Assembly: GCF_000745975.1 (NCBI RefSeq)
Contig: NZ_JQKJ01000001.1
Location: forward strand, 124,001 to 188,000
Source of the DNA: Desulfobacter vibrioformis DSM 8776
GTDB lineage: Bacteria; Desulfobacterota; Desulfobacteria; Desulfobacterales; Desulfobacteraceae
Reading direction: 5' to 3'
DNA: 64,000 bases
Program-made: the position numbers and the translations under genes
The notes under the pieces: model-generated
Seen by the model: the letters and a program-made list of their open reading frames with translations, nothing else
Told to the model about the DNA's origin: nothing
Database searches by the model: none
Shown: piece after piece, positions 16,896 to 25,541 of the stretch
Position numbering within the stretch: position 1 is the stretch's first letter
Layout: each line of letters opens with the position of its first letter

Positions 16896-17687
16896 ATGGG
16901 CAAAAAAATGAGTAATGCTCCAGTGTATTTTACTATTGCACAGGTGCGATTCAATTCCATCCTTGCGTTGGAATCGTATGCACCAAAGATTCAAGAATGT
17001 CTGAGGAAACAGCAGTATCCAGATGTAAAGCGAGGGGTCATCTCCACCTTAAATATTTCTCCTCCAATGGTTGAGGGTGAGGGTAATCCCCACATACCAG
17101 TGAGCCAAACTCGTCGATTTATGTTTTCCAACATGGAAGGCACATCGGGGTTTATTCTTGATGAGGGCGCCTTGACCCTTCAAACTACAAAATATGAAAC
17201 GTTTGAGAAGTTCTCAGAAGACTTCTTAAAAGGGTTAAAAGTAGTGCACGAGGTGGTTGAACTATCCTACGTTGACCGAATTGGCATTCGTTATCTTGAT
17301 GCAGTTTTTCCCAAGGATGGTGAGAATCTATCTAAGTATTTGACGGAATCAGTTCTTGGGATCGCTGATAAATTGGAAGGAAACACAATACATTCATTTT
17401 CCGAAACGCTCGTAAGAAAGGATGAAATTAATCTTCTTGCAAGGACGATTATTCAAAATGGGAAATTGGGTTTGCCTCCCGACATACATTCGAGTATGCT
17501 TAAAATTGACGAAAAATTTATAAATTTACATGGGTTGCATGCTATTCTTGATACGGATGGCTTTATTGAACTACGTGAATCTTTTAACCTGGAAAAAGTA
17601 CGTGAACGTGTTGATGCAATACATAATGAGATTATCAAGGCCTTTCGTTTAACTATTACGGATAATGCCTTGAAAGTCTGGGAGTGA
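16896..17687 (+). CDS. TIGR04255 family protein
   Basis: The 263-residue protein matches the sporadically distributed TIGR04255 family. Its N-terminus is NAPVYFTIAQVRFNSILALESY, followed by the typical FMFSNMEGTSGFILDEGALTLQTTKYETFEKFSEDF and a VDRIGIRYLDAVFP segment. The family's molecular function is not established. It is often found in accessory regions. I set the start at the ATG at 16896 because GGGGAGG is then seven bases away; the ATG at 16890 is too close. The HTH gene starts four bases after its stop, so it is the first gene of a compact operon. Confidence 0.75.
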   Translation: MGKKMSNAPVYFTIAQVRFNSILALESYAPKIQECLRKQQYPDVKRGVISTLNISPPMVEGEGNPHIPVSQTRRFMFSNMEGTSGFILDEGALTLQTTKYETFEKFSEDFLKGLKVVHEVVELSYVDRIGIRYLDAVFPKDGENLSKYLTESVLGIADKLEGNTIHSFSETLVRKDEINLLARTIIQNGKLGLPPDIHSSMLKIDEKFINLHGLHAILDTDGFIELRESFNLEKVRERVDAIHNEIIKAFRLTITDNALKVWE

Positions 17688-17691
17688 TTCT

Positions 17692-18321
17692 ATGAATTCA
17701 ACAGGATCTGATGAAAATTACAGGAAGATGCGCTGGCCTGGTCAAAAAGCTGTTGCTGCTGGAGTTATAGCATTTGGCCTTTGTGTCGGAACGGGTGGCG
17801 CAGCCACTCCCGCTTACATGAAGGAGAGAGGAACGAAAGGATATGCATTTGCAAATTATAGCCCAATCATAACATCAAGTAAATTAGCTGGAGTGCGTAG
17901 CCCAGCAGATAATCTTGATCAAATTAGAAGTATTTTACATCCAGCAGTGACAGACCTTGCAAATGCACTTGGAGTTTCTCGTCAAGCAGTCTACTCATGG
18001 CAAGCAGGAAAAGCAATCGCGCCAGAAAATGCTGCTCGTTTAGCCGATCTTGCTCAAGCGGCGGATGTTTTTGCAAAGGAAGGGCTAATTGCAACTGCAC
18101 AGATACTTAAAAGACGTATCTCAGAAGGAAAAAATTTCTTCGAAATAGTTAGAGATGGAGGTTCAGCCCAAACAGCAGCCTATACACTGGTTGAAATCCT
18201 CCGTCGTGAAGATAGCCAACGCAATTCCTTGCAAACAAAGCTTGGTAATAGACCTCGCCTCTCCCGTAACAGCTATGATGATCTTGGTACTCCTGTTTTC
18301 AACGAGAAGGTTGATATTTAA
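17692..18321 (+). CDS. HTH-domain protein with N-terminal hydrophobic segment
   Basis: The 209-residue protein has a helix-turn-helix at about 85-125: VTDLANALGVSRQAVYSWQAGKAIAPENAARLADLAQ, of Cro/XRE-like pattern. Residues ~20-40 (AVAAGVIAFGLCVGTGGAA) are hydrophobic and could be a membrane anchor, which is unusual in an HTH protein. The rest is charged and helical. It lies four bases after the TIGR04255 gene, and its stop overlaps the next ATG (TAATGG). It is the obvious candidate to bind the repeats in the operon's promoter, or to act as a membrane-tethered sensor. Confidence 0.6.
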   Translation: MNSTGSDENYRKMRWPGQKAVAAGVIAFGLCVGTGGAATPAYMKERGTKGYAFANYSPIITSSKLAGVRSPADNLDQIRSILHPAVTDLANALGVSRQAVYSWQAGKAIAPENAARLADLAQAADVFAKEGLIATAQILKRRISEGKNFFEIVRDGGSAQTAAYTLVEILRREDSQRNSLQTKLGNRPRLSRNSYDDLGTPVFNEKVDI

Positions 18322-19163
18322 TGGTGGATTGGGAGCGTGGGGGAATACTATGGCGGCAAGGACAGTTCATGACTGGAGATGACGCTGTAACTCTTAAGCT
18401 TGTAGCCCCGGAGAAAAAGGGTTTAGAAATTCCTATTATCATTTCTCATGATTGTGATATCTCCAACAACCCAGAAGTTGAACCTGAAATAGAAATCATT
18501 ATTGGAACAATCATTACGGCTATCGACGGGAATTGTACCCATTCCAAGAACGCTAGAAAACTTCATTTATCGGCAAAGCATGGGGACACTGACGCTCACT
18601 TTGAACTATGGGCGACGAGTAAACAGTCAATATCTAAGCAGAGCCTACTTCCATTGCAGCCTGATTATGGATTTAAGCTTCTTGGAAAAGAACTTTTAAC
18701 TCTCCAGCGCTGGTTGGCAGCAAGGTATCATCGTTCTGCATTTCCAGATGAATTTGACCGTCGTCTTAAAGAGCAGAAGGGACTGTACAAAGCCATTTTT
18801 AAAACCCTTAAGCCTTTAGGTCAGCATATTATCGCTGTTTTCTTTGACATCGACAATGGTGAAAATGTTGAAAAAGAAGCTGATGATTTATATCTGCTTG
18901 ATATTTATCTTTTATATAGCACAGAGATAAACCCCTTAGCGGCAGAAGCTGCAACCCAAAAGGCAGCACAATCTATTTCCGAAGCCTTTAAAAAGTTTTG
19001 CTTTAACGCTGATAGCGGCAGTTGGCAAAATATTGAGCTCGTCGGTTGCCAGCCAATTGCAGATGAGGTAATAACTTATGCTCAATCTCAACAACTTAAA
19101 AAGTGGAATATTGACTATCTTAGCTTTCGTGATGATCCGGTACAACCGCTGCTTACATATTAA
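18321..19163 (+). CDS. unknown 'SHDCD'-motif protein, third gene of module
   Basis: This 280-residue protein is not one I can name. It has an opening WERGGILWRQGQFMTGDDAV and a conserved-looking core IPIIISHDCDISNNPE (about 35-50), whose His, Asp and Cys could be catalytic or metal-binding. A helical middle (LQRWLAARYHRSAFPDEFDRRL) and a long C-terminal domain follow. I recall related S-H-D-C-D proteins as hypothetical genes in accessory regions, but the function is not known to me. The start overlaps the preceding stop by one base, so expression is coupled. Confidence 0.6.
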   Translation: MVDWERGGILWRQGQFMTGDDAVTLKLVAPEKKGLEIPIIISHDCDISNNPEVEPEIEIIIGTIITAIDGNCTHSKNARKLHLSAKHGDTDAHFELWATSKQSISKQSLLPLQPDYGFKLLGKELLTLQRWLAARYHRSAFPDEFDRRLKEQKGLYKAIFKTLKPLGQHIIAVFFDIDNGENVEKEADDLYLLDIYLLYSTEINPLAAEAATQKAAQSISEAFKKFCFNADSGSWQNIELVGCQPIADEVITYAQSQQLKKWNIDYLSFRDDPVQPLLTY

Positions 19164-19628
19164 AGGACTTTATTGTTGTCACCTTATTTAGGTAGAAATC
19201 AAGGAGCGCCTCTTTTGATTCTTAAAGTTTAAAACAGTTAAAGCGACACTTATGTCTATTTATGCTCGCCAAGGCCTATTTCAAAGCAGCGCTCAATAAC
19301 AGAAGCATTGTGGGGGATTAGCTCAACTTTCAAACTGCAGACTATGTCAAAACCGGAATCCCTCCAATGATGGGTTCAGAGGTCCAGACTATTGTTAATA
19401 GCCATGGCTATTTTCAGCCCATCATTAGCACTCTTAAAGGTGCGAAAATATGAAATCAGAAAGCTCATTTTATATCTGTTTTCGTGTTGATTTGTCTTTG
19501 TGCCGTATTTATGGGAGACACTTCGGCAGACCGGGAGCTGACTTTCGGATTTTGTTGTGTGGGGGGGGACCCGGGTCAAATGCCCGGTTTACCCGTGGTG
19601 GTGATCAAAAATTTTTCCTATGCCGGGT
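19164..19628. other. 465-base region without a supported gene
   Basis: This stretch separates the three-gene module from the convergent liv operon. No frame has a start signal or recognisable product, and I see no clean terminator. Base composition shifts from AT-rich back to the chromosomal average here, so it probably marks the edge of the accessory segment. Confidence 0.45.
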
Positions 19629-20351
19629 TTAAACCGATAAATGGGATTGAATGATCTCAGGATTATCCTCAAGCTGTCGGGTGGTCAGATTATTGACAAT
19701 TTCCCCCCGGGTGTCCATAAGATAGTGCCTGTCGGCGACCTTGAGTGCCATTTGGTAATTTTGCTCGACAATCAAAAGGGTGATCCCCGATTGGACGCAA
19801 AATTTTAAAACCACATCCGTAATGGTCTGGACCAGGATCGGTGACAGACCCTGGGAGGGCTCGTCCATGATAATGATCCGGGGATTACTGATCAGGGCCC
19901 TGCCAATGGCCAGCGTCTGCTGTTGACCCCCGCTCAGGGTGGCGCCGTCCTGATGGGATCTGTCGGCCAGCACCGGAAAATGCCCGCACACTTTTTCATA
20001 TGTCCAGGCATTTTCACCGCTGCCTGGCCTGGCTGCCAGGCGCAGGTTTTCCTCAACACTCAATCCCGGAAAAATGTGGCGTTCCGCAGGCACATAGGCT
20101 ACCCCCAGCCGGGAAATTTTGTGGGGCTGCCACCGGGTGGTTTGCCGGCCGTCAATATAGATGTTGCCGGACCGGGGCGGGGTCAGGCCCATAATGGATC
20201 TTAAGGTTGTGGTTTTCCCGGCACCGTTACGCCCGATAATTGAAACGGCTTCCTGCTCGTACACGTGCATGGAAAGCCCCTGGATAACGTGGCTGTCGCC
20301 GTAATAGGTCTGCATATCTTCAATTTCAAGGATCTTATGCCGCTTTTCCAA
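19629..20351 (-). CDS. livF: branched-chain amino-acid-type ABC transporter ATPase LivF
   Basis: This is the second ATPase of a LIV (HAAT) importer. It has Walker A GRNGAGKTT, the signature LSGGQQQTLAIGRAL, Walker B IIIMDEPSQGL and the H-loop replaced by the family's VEQNYQMAL. LivF proteins start near L-E-x-x-x-L-x-x-Y-Y-G, which here is ILEIEDMQTYYG. The start is therefore set at the TTG at 20351 (240 residues), inside the end of livG; a longer frame to 20498 would run through livG. It is the last gene of the operon. Confidence 0.9.
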   Translation of the reverse strand: MEKRHKILEIEDMQTYYGDSHVIQGLSMHVYEQEAVSIIGRNGAGKTTTLRSIMGLTPPRSGNIYIDGRQTTRWQPHKISRLGVAYVPAERHIFPGLSVEENLRLAARPGSGENAWTYEKVCGHFPVLADRSHQDGATLSGGQQQTLAIGRALISNPRIIIMDEPSQGLSPILVQTITDVVLKFCVQSGITLLIVEQNYQMALKVADRHYLMDTRGEIVNNLTTRQLEDNPEIIQSHLSV

Positions 20352-21081
20352 GGTATGCCTCTCTGACCTGCTGATTGTTGCGAATTTCCTGGGGTGTACC
20401 TTCTGAAATGATGCAACCGTCCTGGAGGACCGTGATCCGGTCTGAAATCCGCATGACCATATCCATATCGTGCTCCACCAGGACAACGCTGATATCACTG
20501 GCCAGATCTTTGATCAAGTCTGCAATATGATGGGTTTCCGAAGGTGACATGCCGGCTGTTGGTTCATCCAGAAACAGAATTTTGGGGTCTCCGGCCATGG
20601 CAATGGCAACCTCCAGCACCCGCTGGTCACCATAGGCCAGGTTTTTGGCCGGCAGGGCAGCCATCTTCTCTAACCCCAGCCGTTCCAGCATGGCCCATGT
20701 ATCTTTAATGACCGGTTTTAATTTTTGTTTCAAAGAAAATATGCGAAAAGAGCCCCCGACTTTGGCCTGTCTGGCAATTCTCAAGTTTTCAAATACACTT
20801 AAGTTTTCAAACAGGCTGTTGATCTGGAAGGTCCTGGAGATACCCATTTTAACCAGTTCATGGGTGGGCGTGTTGGTAATGTCTTTATCCTTGAACAAAA
20901 CCTTGCCGGAACTGGCCCCGATTTTTCCGGTGACAATATTGATAAAAGTGGTCTTTCCGGCACCGTTGGGACCGATAATCGAGGTTAATCCATTGTGGTC
21001 AACATTGAAACAAACATCATGGGTTGCCATTACACCGCCGAATTGGCAGCATAAATTCTGTGTACAAAGTAATCCTTTCAT
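20335..21081 (-). CDS. livG: branched-chain amino-acid-type ABC transporter ATPase LivG
   Basis: The 248-residue protein has Walker A GPNGAGKTTF, the LivG-type insert after it, LAYGDQRVLEVAIAMAGDPKILFLDEPTAGMSP with signature and Walker B, and the H-loop in VVLVEHDMDMVM. The start is the ATG at 21081, with AAAGGAG eight bases before it. The longer frame reaching 21255 reads through livM and is not real. It begins two bases after the livM stop and would pair with LivF in the transporter's ATPase dimer. Confidence 0.93.
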   Translation of the reverse strand: MKGLLCTQNLCCQFGGVMATHDVCFNVDHNGLTSIIGPNGAGKTTFINIVTGKIGASSGKVLFKDKDITNTPTHELVKMGISRTFQINSLFENLSVFENLRIARQAKVGGSFRIFSLKQKLKPVIKDTWAMLERLGLEKMAALPAKNLAYGDQRVLEVAIAMAGDPKILFLDEPTAGMSPSETHHIADLIKDLASDISVVLVEHDMDMVMRISDRITVLQDGCIISEGTPQEIRNNQQVREAYLGKAA

Positions 21082-21083
21082 GG

Positions 21084-22082
21084 TTACTCCTTTCTCAATC
21101 GTCTGATATGACCGGCCAGGCCGGCAAATCCGGTCGGCATGAACAGGACAAGAAAGATGACCACAAGCCCGAGAAAAATCTCCCAATGCTCTGTCATCGT
21201 ACTGATGTAGTCCTGGATATAAATAAAGAAGACCGCACCCGCCAGAGGACCCCAAAGTGATCCCATGCCGCCCAAAAGGACCATCATAAGGACACCGGCC
21301 CCGGCAAAGGCACTCATGGTGGACGGGCCGACATAGCCTTTATACAGGATAAATAAGGCCCCTGCGATGCTGGCGAGCAGGCAGGCCATCATCCAGCCAA
21401 GCAGTTTGTATTTTCTAACATTAATACCGATAAAGGCGGCCCGGCTCTCATTTTCGCGAATGGCTTCAAGGGCCGCGCCAAAAGGTGAATTGATGATTCT
21501 CCGGGTGAGGAAAAAACAAAAGGTTACAATGATCAGTGTGAACATGTAAATCACCAGCGGGTCCCCGGAATTTCCGATATAGATACCGAACAGGCTGATA
21601 TCCGGATTGGGCATTCCCATTAATCCGTCATCCCCGCCGGTTACATCATACCATTTCCATACAATGGTATGGAACATCATGCCGAATGCCAGGGTCAGCA
21701 AGGCAAAGGCCAGCCCCCCGGTCCTGACCTGGACCCACCCCACGGGCAGGGCCACAACACAGGTAAAGGCAATGCCGGCCAAACAGGCCAGCCAGAAGGA
21801 TGTCGGGGATACATGGATTAAAAACAATCCCACCGCATAGGCACTGATTCCAAGATAGGCGTTGTGCATGAACGACAACAAGCCGGTGTAACCTAAAAGC
21901 ACGTCCAGACTCATGGCCAGTAGCCCGTATATCATCATTTCAGTGATGAGGCTGATGTAAAACCGGTTGCCCGAGACAAAAGGAAACACGGCCAGGCCGG
22001 AAAGGAGAATGATAATAAAAACAATTTTAACGGGATGAAACCCTGATCTGATGCCGGGTATGGTTGTTGTGCGATTCATCAT
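21084..22082 (-). CDS. livM: branched-chain amino-acid-type ABC permease LivM
   Basis: The 332-residue membrane protein has about nine hydrophobic segments and the LivM-family features YGLLAMSLDVLLGYTGLLSFMHNAYLGISAYAVG, GGDDGLMGMP, and the coupling-helix region AIRENESRAAFIGINVRKYKLLGWM. The C-terminal GGMGSLWGPLAGAVFF is also typical. It overlaps livH by four bases (ATGA), so the two permease subunits are translated together. Confidence 0.93.
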   Translation of the reverse strand: MMNRTTTIPGIRSGFHPVKIVFIIILLSGLAVFPFVSGNRFYISLITEMMIYGLLAMSLDVLLGYTGLLSFMHNAYLGISAYAVGLFLIHVSPTSFWLACLAGIAFTCVVALPVGWVQVRTGGLAFALLTLAFGMMFHTIVWKWYDVTGGDDGLMGMPNPDISLFGIYIGNSGDPLVIYMFTLIIVTFCFFLTRRIINSPFGAALEAIRENESRAAFIGINVRKYKLLGWMMACLLASIAGALFILYKGYVGPSTMSAFAGAGVLMMVLLGGMGSLWGPLAGAVFFIYIQDYISTMTEHWEIFLGLVVIFLVLFMPTGFAGLAGHIRRLRKE

Positions 22083-22957
22083 TCAAACTTTCCCTCACCA
22101 AGAAGACCACGGGGCATGAAGGCAAGGATAACCGCCATGAGGATGTAAACAATTACCATTGCCAGGTCTGTTATAAAAAATTCAGCCAACGTCTGGACCA
22201 CGCCGACCAGGAGGGCTGCAATGACTGCGCCGCGAAGGCTTCCAAGCCCGCCGATAACAATGACCACAAAAGAACTGATCAGCATTTCCCCGCCCATCAG
22301 CGGATCAATGGTGGTCAGCGGGCCTGCAATAATTCCTGCCAGTCCGGCCATGACGCATCCAAGAACAAATGCCCCCATATGCACATAGCTCATGTTCACG
22401 CCCAGACAAGAAACCATTTCGGGGATTGTGCTGGATGCCCTGAGGATAATCCCGATTTTTGTCTTGTTTAAAAACAGCATTAAAGCGCCCATGATGAGTA
22501 TAATCAGCAGTAGCGTCATCAGCCTGAAAACCGGGTAGTCCGTACCGAGTATGGGCAGGGTGCCCTGCATGAATCCCGGCAGCTCGATGAAACGGGGTTT
22601 GTTCCCCCAGATGTATTTGATCGAGCCGTCAAGAAAAAACATCAGGCCATAGGTCAGGATCAAGGTGTATGCCATGGATCTTTTTCGCATGGGGGCAATA
22701 ATGGTGCGTTCGATGATCAGCCCGATCACCCCCACAATGAGGGGGGCAATCAAAAGTGCGGCAAAAAAGTTTAACCCCGATGCCACAAGTGAAAAACCTA
22801 CGTAGGCTCCCACGGCGTACAAGGCGCCGTGCCCCATATTCATTATACGGCTCAGCCCGTAAGTAATGTTCAAACCGATGGCTACTATGAGAAACACGCC
22901 GCTGAGAACAAGGCTGTTCAATGTAATATCGACTATAATACCCAGTGTTCCGCTCAT
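22079..22957 (-). CDS. livH: branched-chain amino-acid-type ABC permease LivH
   Basis: The 292-residue membrane protein is a LivH permease: LNSLVLSGVFLIVAIGLNITYGLSRIMNMGHGALYAVGAYVG at the N-terminus and IVIGGLGSLRGAVIAALLVGVVQTLAEFF near the end are characteristic. About eight membrane segments are visible. It starts 12 bases after the binding-protein gene and overlaps livM. With livKMGF it makes a complete importer for branched-chain amino acids, amides, urea or aromatic acids; the substrate is not readable. Confidence 0.93.
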   Translation of the reverse strand: MSGTLGIIVDITLNSLVLSGVFLIVAIGLNITYGLSRIMNMGHGALYAVGAYVGFSLVASGLNFFAALLIAPLIVGVIGLIIERTIIAPMRKRSMAYTLILTYGLMFFLDGSIKYIWGNKPRFIELPGFMQGTLPILGTDYPVFRLMTLLLIILIMGALMLFLNKTKIGIILRASSTIPEMVSCLGVNMSYVHMGAFVLGCVMAGLAGIIAGPLTTIDPLMGGEMLISSFVVIVIGGLGSLRGAVIAALLVGVVQTLAEFFITDLAMVIVYILMAVILAFMPRGLLGEGKFE

Positions 22958-22969
22958 AATTTAAGGTCA

Positions 22970-24184
22970 CTATCCCTTTGTATCGTCATGGGTCTCCTGT
23001 TCAGGAGGGCCAAGCTCGGCTGCCGGGAATGTATCCAGCACTTTCATATATACCTTGGCACCAAAAGGATTGTCCGGTGCGGCCATGGTTTCCGTCAGAA
23101 CGGCATCATTGCGCATGCAGTTGTCTTTTGCGGAGATCCGTACCGTACCGTAGGGACCGTCGTAACTGATTCCCTTGAGGGCTGCCGCAATGGCCTTGGC
23201 ATCCGTACTCCCGGCTTTGTCAATGGCGTTAAACAGGTTCATGGCCCCCACATAGCTGTGAACGGCCGCATCCGAGGGGATGGTTTTATATGTGTTCCAG
23301 AACCGCATCTCCCAGTCGTCAGAGGTCGGGTTGTTAACATCCCAGGACCAGTCCGATACACCGAAAATACCGTGGCAGGCCGTTCCGCCGGCTGCCAGTT
23401 CCAGGGGGCCGGGGGCTGCGGCGGAAACCAGTTTCACTTTGCCCTGGAGGCCGAAATCAGCGGCCTGTTTGGCAAAAACCGGAATCACGTTGGTGATAAA
23501 TGCCATGTATACGCCATCTGCTCCGGACGCCTTGATCTTACTGATATAAGATGACCAGTCCTTTGTCTTGATGGGGGCTTTGTCATAGTTTTCGTTATAA
23601 ATTTTAATCCCGTTCTTTTTGGCCAGTGCGATAAATCTTTCCCCGGCATCATGCCCCCAGGAATAATCGTGGACAAGGACGTAATAGGTTCGGTTTTTCA
23701 GGTCGGGCCGTGCCAGGATTCCCTTGACATTGCCGACGGCTGTCTGGTCATTGGCCAATTGTCCGGATCTGAAAACCATGGGGTGCAGACCATAAAATTT
23801 GGTGGTCATGACATGGGTGCTTAAAAAGGGCACATTCAGCTTGTCAATGTTTTTGGCAAGGGCAAGGCCCACGCCACTGGATAAAACACCGATCAATGCC
23901 TTGCAGTCATCTTTGTAAACCAGTTTTTCCGCCTTTGAAACCGCAATGGGCGGTTTTACCTGGGTATCTTCAACCAGCAGCTTAATGGGACTTCCAAGAA
24001 CCGTTCCTTTTTCCTGGGCAGCCATTTCAATGCCGTACTTCATTTCCAGTCCGCCCTGGGCGGCAATTCCGGTCAGGGGTACCAGCACTCCTATTTTAAC
24101 AGGCTTTTTTGCACACACCGGACAGGGTGCAAGGAACATTACAGCGATCATAATACTTAATGAAATCGTGATAAGTCTTTTCAT
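22970..24184 (-). CDS. livK: ABC transporter periplasmic substrate-binding protein (LivK type)
   Basis: The 404-residue protein is a type I periplasmic binding protein for HAAT transporters. A signal peptide (MKRLITISLSIMIAVMFLAP, then CPVCA-K) precedes the mature start PVKIGVLVPLTGIAAQGG. Domain motifs such as ALIGVLSSGVGLALAKN and YVLVHDYSWGHDAGERF are visible. The ATG at 24184 is chosen because AGGAGG precedes it and the signal peptide starts there; the frame extends further to 24283. The ligand is not certain. It is the first gene of the operon. Confidence 0.92.
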   Translation of the reverse strand: MKRLITISLSIMIAVMFLAPCPVCAKKPVKIGVLVPLTGIAAQGGLEMKYGIEMAAQEKGTVLGSPIKLLVEDTQVKPPIAVSKAEKLVYKDDCKALIGVLSSGVGLALAKNIDKLNVPFLSTHVMTTKFYGLHPMVFRSGQLANDQTAVGNVKGILARPDLKNRTYYVLVHDYSWGHDAGERFIALAKKNGIKIYNENYDKAPIKTKDWSSYISKIKASGADGVYMAFITNVIPVFAKQAADFGLQGKVKLVSAAAPGPLELAAGGTACHGIFGVSDWSWDVNNPTSDDWEMRFWNTYKTIPSDAAVHSYVGAMNLFNAIDKAGSTDAKAIAAALKGISYDGPYGTVRISAKDNCMRNDAVLTETMAAPDNPFGAKVYMKVLDTFPAAELGPPEQETHDDTKG

Positions 24185-24265
24185 CTGAGAACCTCCTGGT
24201 AAAGCAATTTGGCGAAAATTATTTTCCGGCATCGGCAGCAATGGCTGTGCCGGCCGTACGGTCGC

Positions 24266-24300
24266 CCCTGGGACCGGCAGCACAGCTGCCGGTCCCAGGG
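24266..24300. promoter_or_regulatory. perfect 16-bp stem-loop upstream of livK
   Basis: CCCTGGGACCGGCAGC (24266-24281) pairs without mismatch with 24285-24300 around an ACA loop. It lies between the methyltransferase stop and the livK start, on their common strand. No T-run follows on the minus strand, so it may be a repeat-type structure, an mRNA processing or stabilising element, or a Rho-independent stop without a canonical tail. Confidence 0.55.
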
Positions 24301-24339
24301 CTGAAGACGTTATGGAAACGTCTTATTCAGGCGGGAGGA

Positions 24340-24987
24340 TTACAATACGCGGTATGCGTAGTAAACAATTTTTATTTTATCAGAAAAGTCTTTATTCCCT
24401 GGCAGATAAGGCTTGGGGGAGGAAACGAGGACCTCTTCCAGGGTCTTGTCGGCCTTGATGGCTTCAAGTTGTCCGGTAAATTCATCATCAATCATATCTG
24501 TACGATGGGAAAAAATCACCATGCCGCCGGGTGTGGTAATCCGGGCAAATTCGCGGACAACATCAGGCACATCTTGCACATAGGTGAGTGTGCCAATGCA
24601 GATGAGATTGGCAAACTGGTTATCGTCATAACGGAAGGGTTTTTCATGCATATTAACAATGTGTACATCTTCATACACCCCCTTTTCCATGGCAACGGCG
24701 GCAAAATCAGGGCTTAGGTCAAAACCGACAATGCTTTTAAATCCGCTGGCATTCAGCGCTTCACCGGTTAGTCCGCTGCCGCATCCGGCATCGCATACGG
24801 TGCCGTCAACCTGCGTGTATTTTTTCAATAGTGCAGCGGCTTTTTCCGGTGCGTCATAATCCCAGCTTTTTACTGAGTCTTCGTAGTCTTTGCCCCATGT
24901 GTTGTAATATTCCTCAACTTCATTATCTGCCTGACTACCTTCTGCAAACCATTTGTCATTGCCCAGGGCTTCTTTTTGTAGTGCCAA
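24340..24987 (-). CDS. class I SAM-dependent methyltransferase
   Basis: The 215-residue protein has motif I VCDAGCGSGLTGEAL, motif II end SIVGFDLSPDFAAVAMEKG, and a motif IV/V region NLICIGTLTYVQDVPDVVREFARITTPGGMVIFSHR. It resembles the small-molecule methyltransferases of the Williams-Beuren/WBSCR27 type. The substrate is unknown. AAGGAGAAT lies just before the ATG. It lies upstream of the liv operon in the same direction but is separated from it by a strong hairpin. Confidence 0.85.
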   Translation of the reverse strand: MALQKEALGNDKWFAEGSQADNEVEEYYNTWGKDYEDSVKSWDYDAPEKAAALLKKYTQVDGTVCDAGCGSGLTGEALNASGFKSIVGFDLSPDFAAVAMEKGVYEDVHIVNMHEKPFRYDDNQFANLICIGTLTYVQDVPDVVREFARITTPGGMVIFSHRTDMIDDEFTGQLEAIKADKTLEEVLVSSPKPYLPGNKDFSDKIKIVYYAYRVL

Positions 24988-25541
24988 AACATTCTCCTTA
25001 CTTTTTGGTTAGCGGACCGGTATTCATCCGCCGTTATGTTAAATACAGAACCTAAAAATCCCGTAAAAAATCAACGCGATTGTAATTTTAATTCTCACAT
25101 ATTTTTTTTTAACATTACTTTATCTACATAATATCCCATACAAGGTCAAGGAAAAATATATAGGGATCGATATATTTTGTTTGTGTTAGGACCGGTTTGA
25201 CGTCATTTTAACATGTATTTATTGCTGGCTCAGCATGGTGGTGTCATGCCGGGCATAAAAAATCAACATTCTATTATGATTATTAAAATATTCTAAATAT
25301 ATAATATTTATACCGGTTGGAATCAAGATTGATTCTATCGGATTCACTATATCGTGCTGGAAATAAAATACAGGTCCGGGAACGATACCATCCACGCATA
25401 ATCCATGTTTTATACAGCGCCTTTGCCGGCCCATGCGCAAAAGCGCTTAACTTCCCACAAATAAATTGATTTTTATTTGATTTTTTGACATGTTACTGTC
25501 CGCAGAAACGAATAACTATGATTTAAGGTTTTATATAAATA
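24988..25541. other. 554-base divergent intergenic region
   Basis: This AT-rich region separates the minus-strand methyltransferase from iorA on the plus strand and must hold both promoters. A TTGACA is present at 25487, but no well-spaced -10 box is clear. A 73-codon minus-strand frame (25219-25440) has no ribosome site or known motif and is not called. Confidence 0.45.

Noticed and set aside
25219-25440. 73-codon minus-strand frame in the region upstream of iorA
   Set aside because: It has no ribosome binding site, no known motif, and lies in AT-rich promoter DNA.
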